A stretch of DNA of 23,105 nt from Bacilli bacterium (GCA_017476705.1 JAFUZI010000057.1:1-23105), one strand, 5' to 3'; numbered from the stretch's first letter, positions 1 to 8,232 are shown. The notes: a model not told the origin generated them from the sequence alone. Numbers and translations: made by a program.

Positions 1-43
1 ATTATATATGATATCATTTATATTCCTTTTTTACAACCTCAAA

Positions 44-75
44 CAAAAATAAAAAGGATTTAAAAATCCTTTTTT
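44..75 (-). terminator. Rho-independent terminator of the CFI-box gene
   Basis: A near-perfect inverted repeat (51-74, AAAAAGGATTT with AAATCCTTTTT on the minus strand) is followed by a T-rich run. The TAA stop of the gene lies in the loop region, so the last codons form the 5' arm. The stem is A/T-rich with a GG/CC core. Confidence 0.75.
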
Positions 76-632
76 AATACTTTATGACCATGACCACCTT
101 TTTTATAATCATAGTCTTTATCAATTTCTAAATCATAATCAATACCATAATACTCTTCCAAAGATCTAGTCATATTAGTATATCTTTTAATCGCATTATC
201 ATATTGATGTAATTTAATAAGTCCTACAATAGGTCTTAAAAAACTATTATAAATTTTATCAATAATTGAAATATCTTCCTTCATAAGATTATTAGAAATA
301 ATAGGACCAACAGTATCATATTCAAATAATATCTTTTCATATTTTTTATCTTTTTGTAAAACATTACCTCTAAAATCTCTTAATGTATTTAAAACATCAC
401 AATTATCATCATTTCCTAACCTATTACAAACAATAGTAGTTATATAACAATTCGATGGTGATGATGAATTTCTCTTTCTATAATGATTACAGCTATCATC
501 TGGATAATAATAAGATCTATACCAAGAACAATGTCCTTTATCATATTTACCCCCAGAAAAAGGATACTCATCATTATAACCCTTAACATCATAAAAGTTT
601 TCACAACTACCACATTGATTTTCAAAACTCAT
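60..632 (-). CDS. Cys-rich protein with CFI-box-like domain, function unknown
   Basis: A 190-residue protein of unknown function. The N-terminal part has four cysteines (C7, C10, C35, C48) spaced as CxxC...C...C, which suggests a small zinc site. Residues 62-88 (CYITTIVC, then NCDVLNTLRDFR) resemble the C-terminal 'CFI-box' seen in assorted bacterial proteins, with C62, C69 and C78. The following helices (about 96-165) are rich in charged residues, and the tail is Asp/Lys/Gly/His-rich. No signal peptide or membrane segment is visible. I chose the ATG at 632 because a GGGGG Shine-Dalgarno (638-642) lies six bases upstream; the in-frame GTG 18 bases further upstream would sit at the predicted transcription start. 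The gene has its own promoter and ends in a terminator hairpin that contains its TAA. The domain match is from memory of the motif; no role can be assigned. Confidence 0.75.
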   Translation of the reverse strand: MSFENQCGSCENFYDVKGYNDEYPFSGGKYDKGHCSWYRSYYYPDDSCNHYRKRNSSSPSNCYITTIVCNRLGNDDNCDVLNTLRDFRGNVLQKDKKYEKILFEYDTVGPIISNNLMKEDISIIDKIYNSFLRPIVGLIKLHQYDNAIKRYTNMTRSLEEYYGIDYDLEIDKDYDYKKGGHGHKVLKKDF

Positions 633-654
633 ATTAACCCCCAAAATCACACGT

Positions 655-683
655 ATTATACCATATTTTCAAAAAATATTCAA
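655..683 (-). promoter_or_regulatory. Promoter of the CFI-box gene
   Basis: On the minus strand TTGAAT (678-683) is followed after 17 bases by TATAAT (655-660). The predicted start near 648 leaves a leader of only about 15 bases that contains the Shine-Dalgarno. The promoter begins immediately after the stop of the upstream RNase R gene. Confidence 0.8.
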
Positions 684-686
684 ATA

Positions 687-2867
687 TTACCTAGTATATA
701 CAATTTTATTTTCCTTTATCTTCTCCACAACATCAAAATCTATTGATTTGTTTTCTTTAGAAGCATCCACTACTTTTACAATCAATCTATCACCAATATA
801 ATAATTAGAAAATCCATCTAAAGACAGTAAAGCATAATTATCCTTTGAATAATAATATTTACCTTTCATATCCTTAATACGTACTCTTCCTTCAATCATA
901 TTATCTAATTCAACGTGTAATCCTCTTTCACTTAGACCAATTATAGTTCCTACAAATTCTTCTCCAATATGCTTCTGCATATATTCAGCACACTTCATTA
1001 ATAACACTTGATTTTCACATTCATCAGATAATTTTTCTCTTTTAGAAGTTTGAATACCAATTTCCGGTAAAACTCTCTCCCACATATGAATTTTCTTTGT
1101 TGATTCAACTTTATCAAAACAACAATCTTTGAGAATTCTATGTATTATTAAATCAGAATATCTTCTAATAGGAGAAGTAAAATGACAATAATTATCTTTT
1201 GCTAATCCCATATGACCAATATTTTCAGGACTATACTTTGCTCTAGACATACATCTAATTAAATTAGTAGAAAGCATTCTTGATAAATTAGGAGTATCTT
1301 TAATAAAATCTGATAATTCCTGAAAAGCAATTGGATTAATACAGCATTCTAAATAATCATACTTTTCAAAAGGCAAATTAACAGCTTCAAGTAACTTAAA
1401 AAAGTCACATAATCTTTCTTCATTAGGTTTATCATGAACTCTATGTAAACAAGGATATCCATTATTAGACAAATGTTTATCAACTACTTCATTCGCAATA
1501 ATCATAAATTCTTCTATTAAATTTTCAGCTAAATCTAACTTTCTAAATGAAGTATCTATTACACCACCATTTTTACCATATACTAATTTCAATTCTGGCT
1601 TATCAAACTCAATTGAACCACTAAGTAAACGTTTTTTCTTCAAAACTAATGCAATTTTATTTAAATTTCTAAGAGAACTACTATATTGTTCATATACCGG
1701 ATCATATTTTCTATTATGAAGAAGATTATTAACCTCATCATAATTCATTTTTAAACAAGATTTAATAACAGTAGGAGATATCCTATAATTAACTACATTC
1801 CCCTTAGAATCAATTTCCATAATACAAGAAACAGCTAATCTTTCAACTCCTGGATTCAAAGAACAAATTCCATTAGATAATTCATGAGGCAACATTGGAA
1901 TAACTCTTCCACCCAAGTAATTACTATTGCCTCTCTTATATGCATCTCTATCAAGTGGTGATGAGGGAAGAACATAGTTACTAACATCCGCAATGTGCAC
2001 ACCAATTTGATAATTACCATTTTCTAGTCTTTGACAACTCAAAGCATCATCTATATCTTTAGTATCAATACCATCAATAGTAAATATCTCCCAACTAGTT
2101 AAATCTTCACGACCTATTCGATCTGAATCCAAAACAACCTGACGCATAGAAGAAGCTTGTTCCAAAGAAGCCTTACTAAATTTATCATCTATTCCACATT
2201 TAAAGGCTTCCCAAAGAATATCCTCTAAAGGATCATCTTTATGATTAAATACCCTACAAACTTCTCCAATATAATAGTTATCTTCTCTTTTTTCCTTTAA
2301 ATAAACCTGAACTCTTTGTCCCTCAATACTAGTATTTGGTAAAGATATATTTAAAAATTGTAATTTTTTATCTAAAGGCTTTAAAAAATAGCTATTTCCT
2401 ATAGTAATTACTTCTCCAGTAACATATTCAATATTTCTATCTAATACTTTAATTATCTTTGGTTTACCTCCAAAACCTTTTATATCAACTAAAACAATAT
2501 CTCCATCAACAGCTTCTCCACTAGAACCTTTAGATATTTTATATTTTTCCTCTTTCACAATATGTTTACCATCTTTATTAGTAAAAGAATAAATAGAATT
2601 AACTACTCCATCACCATTTCTATATCCATTGAAACGTCCCATTCTAAAAGAAGTCTTTGAAAAAAGAATAAATCTATTATTTGGGGTCTTATAATAATCA
2701 AATGAACTAATTCCCTTATTTAAGACATCAATAATTTCATTAGTCTCATCATCATTTAAAAATCTTTCTTTATCAACAAAAACAAGATTATTAATTTTAC
2801 TAATAATCTTATCTATATCAATAGGCTTCTTTTCCTTTTTTAATACTAAATCAACATAATACTTCAT
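687..2867 (-). CDS. rnr: RNase R-like 3'-5' exoribonuclease (paralogue 1)
   Basis: A 726-residue RNase II/R family exoribonuclease that would degrade RNA processively from the 3' end in the cytoplasm. After an N-terminal region and cold-shock-like OB folds (to about residue 215), the RNB domain starts near 250. The metal-binding motif TIDGIDTKDIDDA (D265, D271, D273, D274) is intact, as are the conserved blocks IGVHIADVSNYV, LPHELSNGICSLNP and HFTSPIRRYSD (562-572). A C-terminal S1 domain occupies about 635-715. The start ATG follows a GGGGGA Shine-Dalgarno. It is clearly a paralogue of the gene at 13076-15181, but the N-terminal 115 residues differ: the usual short winged-helix start is not obvious. 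It stands alone between a DUF378 gene and a Cys-rich gene. All catalytic residues are present, so it is probably active; a specialised substrate is inference. Confidence 0.93.
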   Translation of the reverse strand: MKYYVDLVLKKEKKPIDIDKIISKINNLVFVDKERFLNDDETNEIIDVLNKGISSFDYYKTPNNRFILFSKTSFRMGRFNGYRNGDGVVNSIYSFTNKDGKHIVKEEKYKISKGSSGEAVDGDIVLVDIKGFGGKPKIIKVLDRNIEYVTGEVITIGNSYFLKPLDKKLQFLNISLPNTSIEGQRVQVYLKEKREDNYYIGEVCRVFNHKDDPLEDILWEAFKCGIDDKFSKASLEQASSMRQVVLDSDRIGREDLTSWEIFTIDGIDTKDIDDALSCQRLENGNYQIGVHIADVSNYVLPSSPLDRDAYKRGNSNYLGGRVIPMLPHELSNGICSLNPGVERLAVSCIMEIDSKGNVVNYRISPTVIKSCLKMNYDEVNNLLHNRKYDPVYEQYSSSLRNLNKIALVLKKKRLLSGSIEFDKPELKLVYGKNGGVIDTSFRKLDLAENLIEEFMIIANEVVDKHLSNNGYPCLHRVHDKPNEERLCDFFKLLEAVNLPFEKYDYLECCINPIAFQELSDFIKDTPNLSRMLSTNLIRCMSRAKYSPENIGHMGLAKDNYCHFTSPIRRYSDLIIHRILKDCCFDKVESTKKIHMWERVLPEIGIQTSKREKLSDECENQVLLMKCAEYMQKHIGEEFVGTIIGLSERGLHVELDNMIEGRVRIKDMKGKYYYSKDNYALLSLDGFSNYYIGDRLIVKVVDASKENKSIDFDVVEKIKENKIVYTR

Positions 2868-2903
2868 AATAATCCCCCAACACTACATTTAACTTAACAT
2901 AAA

Positions 2904-2936
2904 AAATAATAAAAAAAAAGACTTTTAGTCTTTTTT
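2904..2936 (-). terminator. Terminator of the DUF378 gene
   Basis: The minus strand carries AAAAAAGACT-AAA-AGTCTTTTTT running into a longer T tract. The TAA stop codon (2925-2927) is inside the hairpin, so the end of the reading frame and the terminator are merged. Confidence 0.85.
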
Positions 2937-3131
2937 ATAATCTAAATGAGTCATTAATATTCCTATATTAATAATCCCACAAACTCCAACAAGGGAATAA
3001 ACAATTCTTGTCATAAGAGTATTATCACCAAATAATAAAGCCACTAAATCAATATTTAATAAACCAATTAAACCCCAGTTAACAGCTCCAATTATTGTAA
3101 TAACTAATAATGACTTTTGTAATGTTTCCAT
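2925..3131 (-). CDS. DUF378 family small membrane protein (YuzA-like)
   Basis: A 68-residue protein with two hydrophobic segments: about residues 6-34, with the family signature GAVNWGLIGLLNIDLVALLFG, and about 40-62 (IVYSLVGVCGIINIGIL). This matches the DUF378/YuzA family of short two-helix membrane proteins, whose function is not established. The start is well supported by TAGGAGG upstream. It sits between the NlpC/P60 gene and an RNase R paralogue, with its own likely promoter and terminator, so the context gives no strong clue to its role. Confidence 0.88.
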   Translation of the reverse strand: METLQKSLLVITIIGAVNWGLIGLLNIDLVALLFGDNTLMTRIVYSLVGVCGIINIGILMTHLDYKKD

Positions 3132-3149
3132 AATCAGCCTCCTATAAGT

Positions 3150-3179
3150 ATATTAACCAATTACTATAAAATTATACAA
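3150..3179 (-). promoter_or_regulatory. Possible promoter of the DUF378 gene
   Basis: TTGTAT (3174-3179) and TAATAT (3150-3155) are 18 bases apart on the minus strand. The -35 box overlaps the T tract of the upstream terminator. Both boxes deviate from consensus, so this is a moderate call. Confidence 0.5.
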
Positions 3180-3202
3180 AAAAAGACTATAAATAGTCTT
3201 TT
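3177..3202 (-). terminator. Terminator of the NlpC/P60 gene
   Basis: Minus-strand AAAAGACTA-TTTA-TAGTCTTTT followed by a run of T. The TAA stop (3201-3203) overlaps the 5' edge of the stem. Confidence 0.85.
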
Positions 3203-4235
3203 AACCAATTCGTCTAACAGCAATAACATGTGTTCCACTACCTCTTGTCCAAGCAGCAACATCACTTGCTATAACACCTTGACGAGGATTAGTAGCATGA
3301 ACCATTTGACCATTTCCTACATACAAAGCAGAATGTGTAGGAGCTCCATCATAATATCCCCAACTTAAAATATCTCCTGGTTGAGCATCTTGATAACTAA
3401 CTCCAACTCCATCATATATTTGAGTAGAAGAACTTCTACTAACATTTACTCCAACTTGAGAGTAAACATATTGTACAAATCCACTACAGTCAAATCCATA
3501 AGGACCATTAGATCCTGAAATATAAGGTGCACCAACTAATGAATAAGCTATTGAAACAACATCTCCACCTTGTGGATTAACAGGAGCATTATATGTAATA
3601 GCTGTACTTGGAGAAGAATAAACTCTTCTAGGAGCAACAACCTCCAAAATAAAGCTACTACTTCCTAAGTTTCCTGTATTATCTTTAGCAACAACTTCAA
3701 CAGTATGTTCACCAACATCATCTATAGTATTAGCATCATAATTAAAATTATAATACATTTTACTTTCTTCATTTATATCTTTAACATAACCAATACTTCC
3801 ATCAACTCCATCAACAACAGATGAAACATTATAAGTTAAATCATAATCATCTCCAGAAGTAATTGTTACACGCTCTTCTTTTAACTCTATAACAGGAGCA
3901 ACACTATCAACTACATTAACTAAAAAAGGTACATCTTTAACTACATTATCCTTTTTTACCTCAACTATAACCTCTTGTTCTCCCAATACATTTGTATCAA
4001 TATTCTTCTTAATTGATACTACTTTTCCTTCAACCTTCTTGATTAAACTATTAACATCATAGTTAGCACTACCAAATTCTACACTCTTATTATCAACAGT
4101 TGTAAGTTTAATACTATTATAAACACAGTTATTATGATATACATAACAACTATATATAATTATTGACGATATCATCACTAAAACAACAACCCTAATTATC
4201 TTGCTAAGCTTCGACGACCCATCAATAGTCTTCAT
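3201..4235 (-). CDS. Membrane-anchored NlpC/P60 peptidoglycan endopeptidase with Ig-like domain
   Basis: A 344-residue wall hydrolase. A basic N-terminus and a single hydrophobic helix (about 14-34) act as signal anchor or uncleaved signal. Residues 45-110 form a beta-rich region, and about 111-200 (VDSVAPVIEL to DNTGNLGSSSFILEV) look like a DUF5011/Ig-like fold. A Pro/Ser linker leads to the C-terminal NlpC/P60 domain (about 222-344). The expected catalytic residues are visible: Cys250 in GFDCSGFVQYVY, His301 in THSALYVG and His313 in MVHATNP. Such enzymes usually cut the D-Glu to diamino-acid bond in stem peptides outside the membrane. The start follows GGGAGGAA. The gene is monocistronic, with a near-consensus promoter and a terminator. 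The exact bond cut cannot be read from the sequence. Confidence 0.93.
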   Translation of the reverse strand: MKTIDGSSKLSKIIRVVVLVMISSIIIYSCYVYHNNCVYNSIKLTTVDNKSVEFGSANYDVNSLIKKVEGKVVSIKKNIDTNVLGEQEVIVEVKKDNVVKDVPFLVNVVDSVAPVIELKEERVTITSGDDYDLTYNVSSVVDGVDGSIGYVKDINEESKMYYNFNYDANTIDDVGEHTVEVVAKDNTGNLGSSSFILEVVAPRRVYSSPSTAITYNAPVNPQGGDVVSIAYSLVGAPYISGSNGPYGFDCSGFVQYVYSQVGVNVSRSSSTQIYDGVGVSYQDAQPGDILSWGYYDGAPTHSALYVGNGQMVHATNPRQGVIASDVAAWTRGSGTHVIAVRRIG

Positions 4236-4260
4236 ATCTATTCCTCCCTGAATAGGTAAT

Positions 4261-4289
4261 ATTATACCATATTTAACAATTTAAGTCAA
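4261..4289 (-). promoter_or_regulatory. Strong promoter of the NlpC/P60 gene
   Basis: TTGACT (4284-4289), a 17-base spacer and TATAAT (4261-4266) on the minus strand. This is close to the vegetative sigma consensus and lies 25 bases before the start codon. Confidence 0.85.
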
Positions 4290-4341
4290 AGATAGTACCC
4301 ATTCAATAGTATTATGATAAACAAAAATTATTTTTATACAA

Positions 4342-5685
4342 CTATCTCTTAGAAAGTTCAACAACCTTTCTCCACAATAACGGTCCAACTATACCATTTA
4401 CATCAAAACCATAATCTTTCTGCAATTTTAAAACAGATTTTTCTGTTAATTCATCAAATAATCCATTAACCCTTACTCCCGGGATTGAATGATCATACTC
4501 ACATATCTTATATAAAAATTTCTGTAATCTTAATACATCTTCACCAGAAGACCCCCTAGTTAAAAAATAATCAGGATATAATTCATTTATATAATCACTA
4601 TAATCACCATTATATGTTTCTAATAACTTTTTATATACATTTCTAAGTACATTCCAATCAGTATAAGTAAAAACACCTGTTACAGGCAAATTATATTTTG
4701 ATTGAAATGCTTTTACCATACTAATAGTATTGTTATTATAAATGGAATTAGTAGGTAACCTTGGAATATCAGGATCTAAAAAAGCAATTGCATCTAAGTA
4801 ATAATGAATATATTGAACCTCTATACCAGTATCTCCATATTTTAATTCATCTTGATATAAAAAATTAGCTTCCCTCTCACTAATACCTTCTGAATACAAA
4901 TCTGCAAGCTTTTTTACACTAGTGTAAACATATTTTATTTTATACCAAGTAGCTTTATCTACTATACCAGTTATTGGTAAATTAAAAATCTCTTGAAATT
5001 TTTTAACAGCATTTTCAGTTTCTTCATTATATATACCATACTTATCTTGAATAATAGGAATAGCTGGATAATTTGCCCTAATTCTTTTTAAATCTCTTTG
5101 AATAGCGATTACAGGATTACCTACATTACCTAAACCTATCGGATAACCAGGATATCCTAAAGAAACATCTCCAACAACCGCATTATATTTAATACTAATA
5201 TCATTTCCATAATAATATTTTAATATTTCTAAATAGTTTTTCCCTTGATTAGCAAGTGAAACACTACCCCATTGAGAAAGTCCATTACAAGTAGTCTGTC
5301 TACCATCACAATATCTAGTAAAATATGGTTGAACCTGTCCATTTTTCACAACATAATTATTAAATATATCTTCAACAATATTACTAATATTTTCATAAGT
5401 AGAACTTCCATATTTAAAAGTCTGATCATATGCAGGAGAAGATGTAATATCAAAATTATATCCCTTACTTCGATACCATTCATTATAAATTCTATTTAAT
5501 GTAAAAGAAATAATAGCGTATATATTAGCCTTTAATGCCTCAACTGGCCATGTAGGATATAACTCATTAGAAGCTACATTAGAAATATATTCAGTAAAAG
5601 AAACCGTAACATCTCTTACAGCCTCATCTGGCTTTCCCAAATGAACAGTAATATTATTAGGAACTATAGGATATCTAATAGCCAT
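4342..5685 (-). CDS. SleC-like spore cortex-lytic protein: SpoIID/LytB domain plus three peptidoglycan-binding repeats
   Basis: A 447-residue protein. Residues about 25-165 match the SpoIID/LytB fold: VASNELYPTWPVEALKAN contains the Glu (E41) that corresponds to the catalytic acid of SpoIID lytic transglycosylases, and YCDGRQTTCNGLSQWG (C126, C133) followed by LANQGKNYLEILKYYYG matches the family's C-terminal signature. Three PG_binding_1 repeats follow (about 187-250, 283-347, 376-440), each ending in a G-hydrophobic-(x)n-W motif (ATWYKI, TDWNVL, LLWRKV). This order recalls the SleC-type germination enzymes and related proteins of spore-forming Clostridia. There is no signal peptide, as expected if it is made inside the mother cell. 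It starts three bases after the preceding gene's stop, with GGAG upstream. That the cell sporulates is inference. Confidence 0.8.
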   Translation of the reverse strand: MAIRYPIVPNNITVHLGKPDEAVRDVTVSFTEYISNVASNELYPTWPVEALKANIYAIISFTLNRIYNEWYRSKGYNFDITSSPAYDQTFKYGSSTYENISNIVEDIFNNYVVKNGQVQPYFTRYCDGRQTTCNGLSQWGSVSLANQGKNYLEILKYYYGNDISIKYNAVVGDVSLGYPGYPIGLGNVGNPVIAIQRDLKRIRANYPAIPIIQDKYGIYNEETENAVKKFQEIFNLPITGIVDKATWYKIKYVYTSVKKLADLYSEGISEREANFLYQDELKYGDTGIEVQYIHYYLDAIAFLDPDIPRLPTNSIYNNNTISMVKAFQSKYNLPVTGVFTYTDWNVLRNVYKKLLETYNGDYSDYINELYPDYFLTRGSSGEDVLRLQKFLYKICEYDHSIPGVRVNGLFDELTEKSVLKLQKDYGFDVNGIVGPLLWRKVVELSKR

Positions 5686-5688
5686 ACT

Positions 5689-6084
5689 TTACTCCATATT
5701 AGGTACAATAATAATATTTTGTACCACACAAATCCCATTATACATTTTAACAACAAAAGACTGTTTATTATTCATTTCTACATCTTCAGATTCAACTTCA
5801 TAATTAATAGCTTCAGGAACAATCAAATCATCTGAATTAGTTCTAGGTGTAGGCAATTCAATTACACTAGTCATTCCTGAAGCATCAGTAACTCCATCAA
5901 AGAATACTATTTTCATATCATGAAATAAACAACTAACCACAACATGTACATTAGAAACAGGAAGTGCTTCATTAGCCGCAAAAGCTCTTATTTTTAATCG
6001 ACCTATCCCAGGATTTAAATTTTTAAATTCCAGAAAATCATTTGTATTTTTAAAAGACTCATCAAAATAATTAACTATTTTCAT
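5689..6084 (-). CDS. SleC-type N-terminal domain protein (CarboxypepD_reg-like beta fold)
   Basis: A 131-residue protein with no signal peptide or membrane helix. Residues 28-100 (GRLKIRAFAANEALPVSNVHVVVS, then TDASGMTSVIELPTPR) have the pattern of a carboxypeptidase-regulatory/Cna-B-like beta sandwich. A 'TD..G.T..IELPTP' phrase of this kind is, from memory, typical of the N-terminal part of SleC-like proteins. Here it is a separate gene placed directly before the SpoIID/peptidoglycan-binding gene, so the pair may act together as a split SleC. Its Shine-Dalgarno GAGGTG overlaps the stop of the LysM gene, and it ends three bases before the next start, which indicates tight co-expression. A regulatory (pro-domain-like) or scaffold role is inference. 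Confidence 0.7.
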   Translation of the reverse strand: MKIVNYFDESFKNTNDFLEFKNLNPGIGRLKIRAFAANEALPVSNVHVVVSCLFHDMKIVFFDGVTDASGMTSVIELPTPRTNSDDLIVPEAINYEVESEDVEMNNKQSFVVKMYNGICVVQNIIIVPNME

Positions 6085-6092
6085 ACATCACC

Positions 6093-6920
6093 TCATAATA
6101 ATAACCTTTGACCAATACTTAAAGTATTACTAGTCAAATTATTTTTTCTCTTTAGATAATCTACACTAATTCCAAACTTTTTAGCTATAGAATAAAGACT
6201 GTCTCCTCTTTGTACCGTATAATAATCCAAATCATTACTTGGTATTAGTAATTCTTGACCAATACTTAAAGTATTATTTTTTAAATTATTAACTCTTTTA
6301 ATATCATCAACACTAACTCCATACCTTCTAGAAATTGTATATAAACTATCTCCCTTTTGTACTATATATGTTTTATAGTTACTAATAGAATCATTATAAT
6401 CTTCACCAAAACACTCTAATACCTCACCTTCACCAGATCTAATCCTAAGTATCTGCCCTACACTTAAATTACTATTTTTCAAATTATTATCTTGAATTAT
6501 AGTATCAGCACTAACACCATATTTTTTCGCAATTGAATATAGAGTATCTCCTTTCTTAACAGTATAAGAAATATAATTAGGAACAACCATATCATCAGGT
6601 TTTGTATAAACCTCAGGAATTCTAAGTACTTGCCCAACTATCAAACTATTACTAGTCAAATAATTAAGTTTTTTTATTTCATCGACACTAGTTCCATATA
6701 ATTTAGCAATTGCATATAAACTATCACCTTTTTTTACTGTATACATAAACATATTATCGGGATTTAATCCAGATTTACTAGGTATTATTAGTTTTTGACC
6801 AACTTTTAAACTATTTGCATTAACATTATTTAAAGAAGCTAGTTCAGTAACTGAAACACCATATTGATTACTAATACCATATAAAGTATCTCCTGCCTTT
6901 ACAATATATGTATTATTCAT
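6093..6920 (-). CDS. Five-LysM-repeat peptidoglycan-binding protein
   Basis: A 275-residue protein made almost only of LysM modules: about 4-47, 59-102, 118-161, 184-227 and 233-275. Each has the pattern YTVxxGDSLYxIAxxYGVSVDxIxxxNNLxxxxLxVGQxLxIP. Linkers are short and acidic or polar; the longest (162-183) contains the only Cys. LysM modules bind N-acetylglucosamine-containing glycans. There is no catalytic domain, signal peptide or transmembrane helix, as in mother-cell-made spore coat or cortex proteins. It is the first gene of the operon with the two SleC-like genes. The start follows GAGGTG. The module DNA is internally repetitive: a 21-base segment recurs at 6109-6129 and 6256-6276. 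Confidence 0.88.
   Translation of the reverse strand: MNNTYIVKAGDTLYGISNQYGVSVTELASLNNVNANSLKVGQKLIIPSKSGLNPDNMFMYTVKKGDSLYAIAKLYGTSVDEIKKLNYLTSNSLIVGQVLRIPEVYTKPDDMVVPNYISYTVKKGDTLYSIAKKYGVSADTIIQDNNLKNSNLSVGQILRIRSGEGEVLECFGEDYNDSISNYKTYIVQKGDSLYTISRRYGVSVDDIKRVNNLKNNTLSIGQELLIPSNDLDYYTVQRGDSLYSIAKKFGISVDYLKRKNNLTSNTLSIGQRLLL
6109..6276 (-). repeat. Direct repeat within the LysM gene (21-base copies at 6109-6129 and 6256-6276)
   Basis: The 21 bases starting TGACCAATACTTAAAGTATT (plus strand) occur identically at 6109-6129 and 6256-6276. They encode the LSIGQ segment of LysM modules 5 and 4. This is consistent with recent module duplication or gene conversion. Confidence 0.8.
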
Positions 6921-6959
6921 TTATACACCTCATATTATTATATGTATAACTATCTAATA

Positions 6960-7001
6960 GAATACAAAAAGAACAAAAACCATAATAGATTTTTGTTCTT
7001 T
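6960..7001 (-). terminator. Terminator after the TtcA-transglutaminase-membrane protein operon
   Basis: A 12-bp perfect stem (AAAGAACAAAAA, 6990-7001, with TTTTTGTTCTTT, 6968-6979, on the minus strand), a 10-base loop, and a short T-rich run after it. Confidence 0.8.
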
Positions 7002-7018
7002 ATAATTTTTAAAAACCT

Positions 7019-7405
7019 TTATCTAACCAAATATATTCTATAGCAATACTTAAATAATAATAAAAAAGGTACATAGATTAATAATTCAGGATAACGAAAA
7101 TTACTACTAAAGAATATAAAATATATAAGTAATCCCTCAACTCCAAGACAAAAAAGATTAAAATACAGAGATTTCTTAGGTGTTAAATATAATGAATATA
7201 ATTCTAATAACGCTAAAGATGCAAGAGATATTAAAATAACAATCATTGCAAATTGCTCTAAAGGTGTAGTAGTACTAGAAAACAAAGAAAAATCCTTCAT
7301 TACAATAAATATAGACACTAACGCAATTATTAAAAGAACTATTTCAATCATATTTATATATGCATAATAATCATTTTTATTTATTTCTTTTTTATTTTTG
7401 CTCAT
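7019..7405 (-). CDS. Small integral membrane protein, unknown
   Basis: A 128-residue protein with a lysine-rich cytoplasmic start (SKNKKEINKN) and four hydrophobic segments: about 15-38, 50-73, 80-101 and 107-125. I do not recognise a family. Its ATG overlaps the TGA of the transglutaminase-like gene (ATGA), so it is translationally coupled as the third gene of that operon. Four helices with almost no loops suggest a membrane scaffold or partner for the upstream protein, but this is inference only. Confidence 0.8.
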   Translation of the reverse strand: MSKNKKEINKNDYYAYINMIEIVLLIIALVSIFIVMKDFSLFSSTTTPLEQFAMIVILISLASLALLELYSLYLTPKKSLYFNLFCLGVEGLLIYFIFFSSNFRYPELLIYVPFLLLFKYCYRIYLVR

Positions 7406-8232
7406 TTTAAATTATTCCTTTCTAATTCAAAATCATTTTCTGTTAATGGATTTACTTCTACTAATTCTTTTCTACCTGCATCATAAACAATTTCTACATC
7501 TTCATTCCTATATGGATTATAATGACTAACAGCTACAGATATTCCAACATCTGCAAGTGGATTACTAATCTTATCATAAACATCACTACTTATCTTAGCA
7601 ATTAAAGGATTTGCTTTACCATTAATCATATTTGGTATAGAAGTATCAAAAACATAATAATCAGAATTATTCTTAACTAAGTTATAACTATGAACTTCTT
7701 TATTACCATTTTTTATAATACTAGAAGATTTATAATAACTTTCAATTCCTAAAGAAGTTAAAAGGTTTTGCGCAAGAGCTGCTCTTTCTACACACATACC
7801 AGCTCCACTACCCTTAAGATTTGATATTTTATTATCATTATTATAATAATCTACATCATCATAATCCTTATAATAACTACCTCTTTTATCAATGTTACTA
7901 ATTCCTCCAAAATATTCATCAACAGTTTCGATAATAACTCCAGATAATTCTAAAAAATCAATATCATCAAACTTACTAATCTTTGATTTTAATAATTGAT
8001 AAGCATCTTCAATATCACCAATTCTAGTCTCAATAATAGCAAATCCATTTTCTATACCTATTAATTCATTAGAAAAAGAACCATTAAACGAAGATAGACT
8101 GCCACCATATCTTGCCCCATGAACAAAATTTGCTCCTATTGTTTTTTCTTCCATTGGTAGTGATCCAAACTTAACTTTATTACCATCAACAATAATTTTT
8201 GTTCCATCATTTTTTAAATATTCCATAATCAT
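7402..8232 (-). CDS. Transglutaminase-like (papain-fold) protein
   Basis: A 276-residue soluble protein. The C-terminal half shows the Cys-His-Asp arrangement of the transglutaminase-like superfamily: Cys147 in GAGMCVERAALAQNLL, His181 in EVHSYNLV and Asp196 in YYVFDTSIPN. The N-terminal 70 residues are beta-rich (EYLKNDGTKIIVDG and so on), and residues 115-135 are unusually rich in Tyr and Asp. There is no signal peptide, so it probably acts in the cytoplasm. The start overlaps the TGA of the TtcA-like gene (ATGA); a second ATG two codons in (8226) is also possible, because AGAGG lies before both. Superfamily members can be peptidases, deamidases or acyltransferases; the substrate is unknown. 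Confidence 0.8.
   Translation of the reverse strand: MIMEYLKNDGTKIIVDGNKVKFGSLPMEEKTIGANFVHGARYGGSLSSFNGSFSNELIGIENGFAIIETRIGDIEDAYQLLKSKISKFDDIDFLELSGVIIETVDEYFGGISNIDKRGSYYKDYDDVDYYNNDNKISNLKGSGAGMCVERAALAQNLLTSLGIESYYKSSSIIKNGNKEVHSYNLVKNNSDYYVFDTSIPNMINGKANPLIAKISSDVYDKISNPLADVGISVAVSHYNPYRNEDVEIVYDAGRKELVEVNPLTENDFELERNNLK

Noticed and set aside
4348..4367. Hairpin with 8-bp arms (AGAAAGTT/AACTTTCT) at the end of the SpoIID gene, considered as a terminator
   Set aside because: It lies within the last codons and is not followed by a T run.
6093..6920. Repeats in the LysM gene considered as a CRISPR-like or tandem repeat array
   Set aside because: The periodicity is that of the LysM protein modules, inside an open reading frame with variable linkers.
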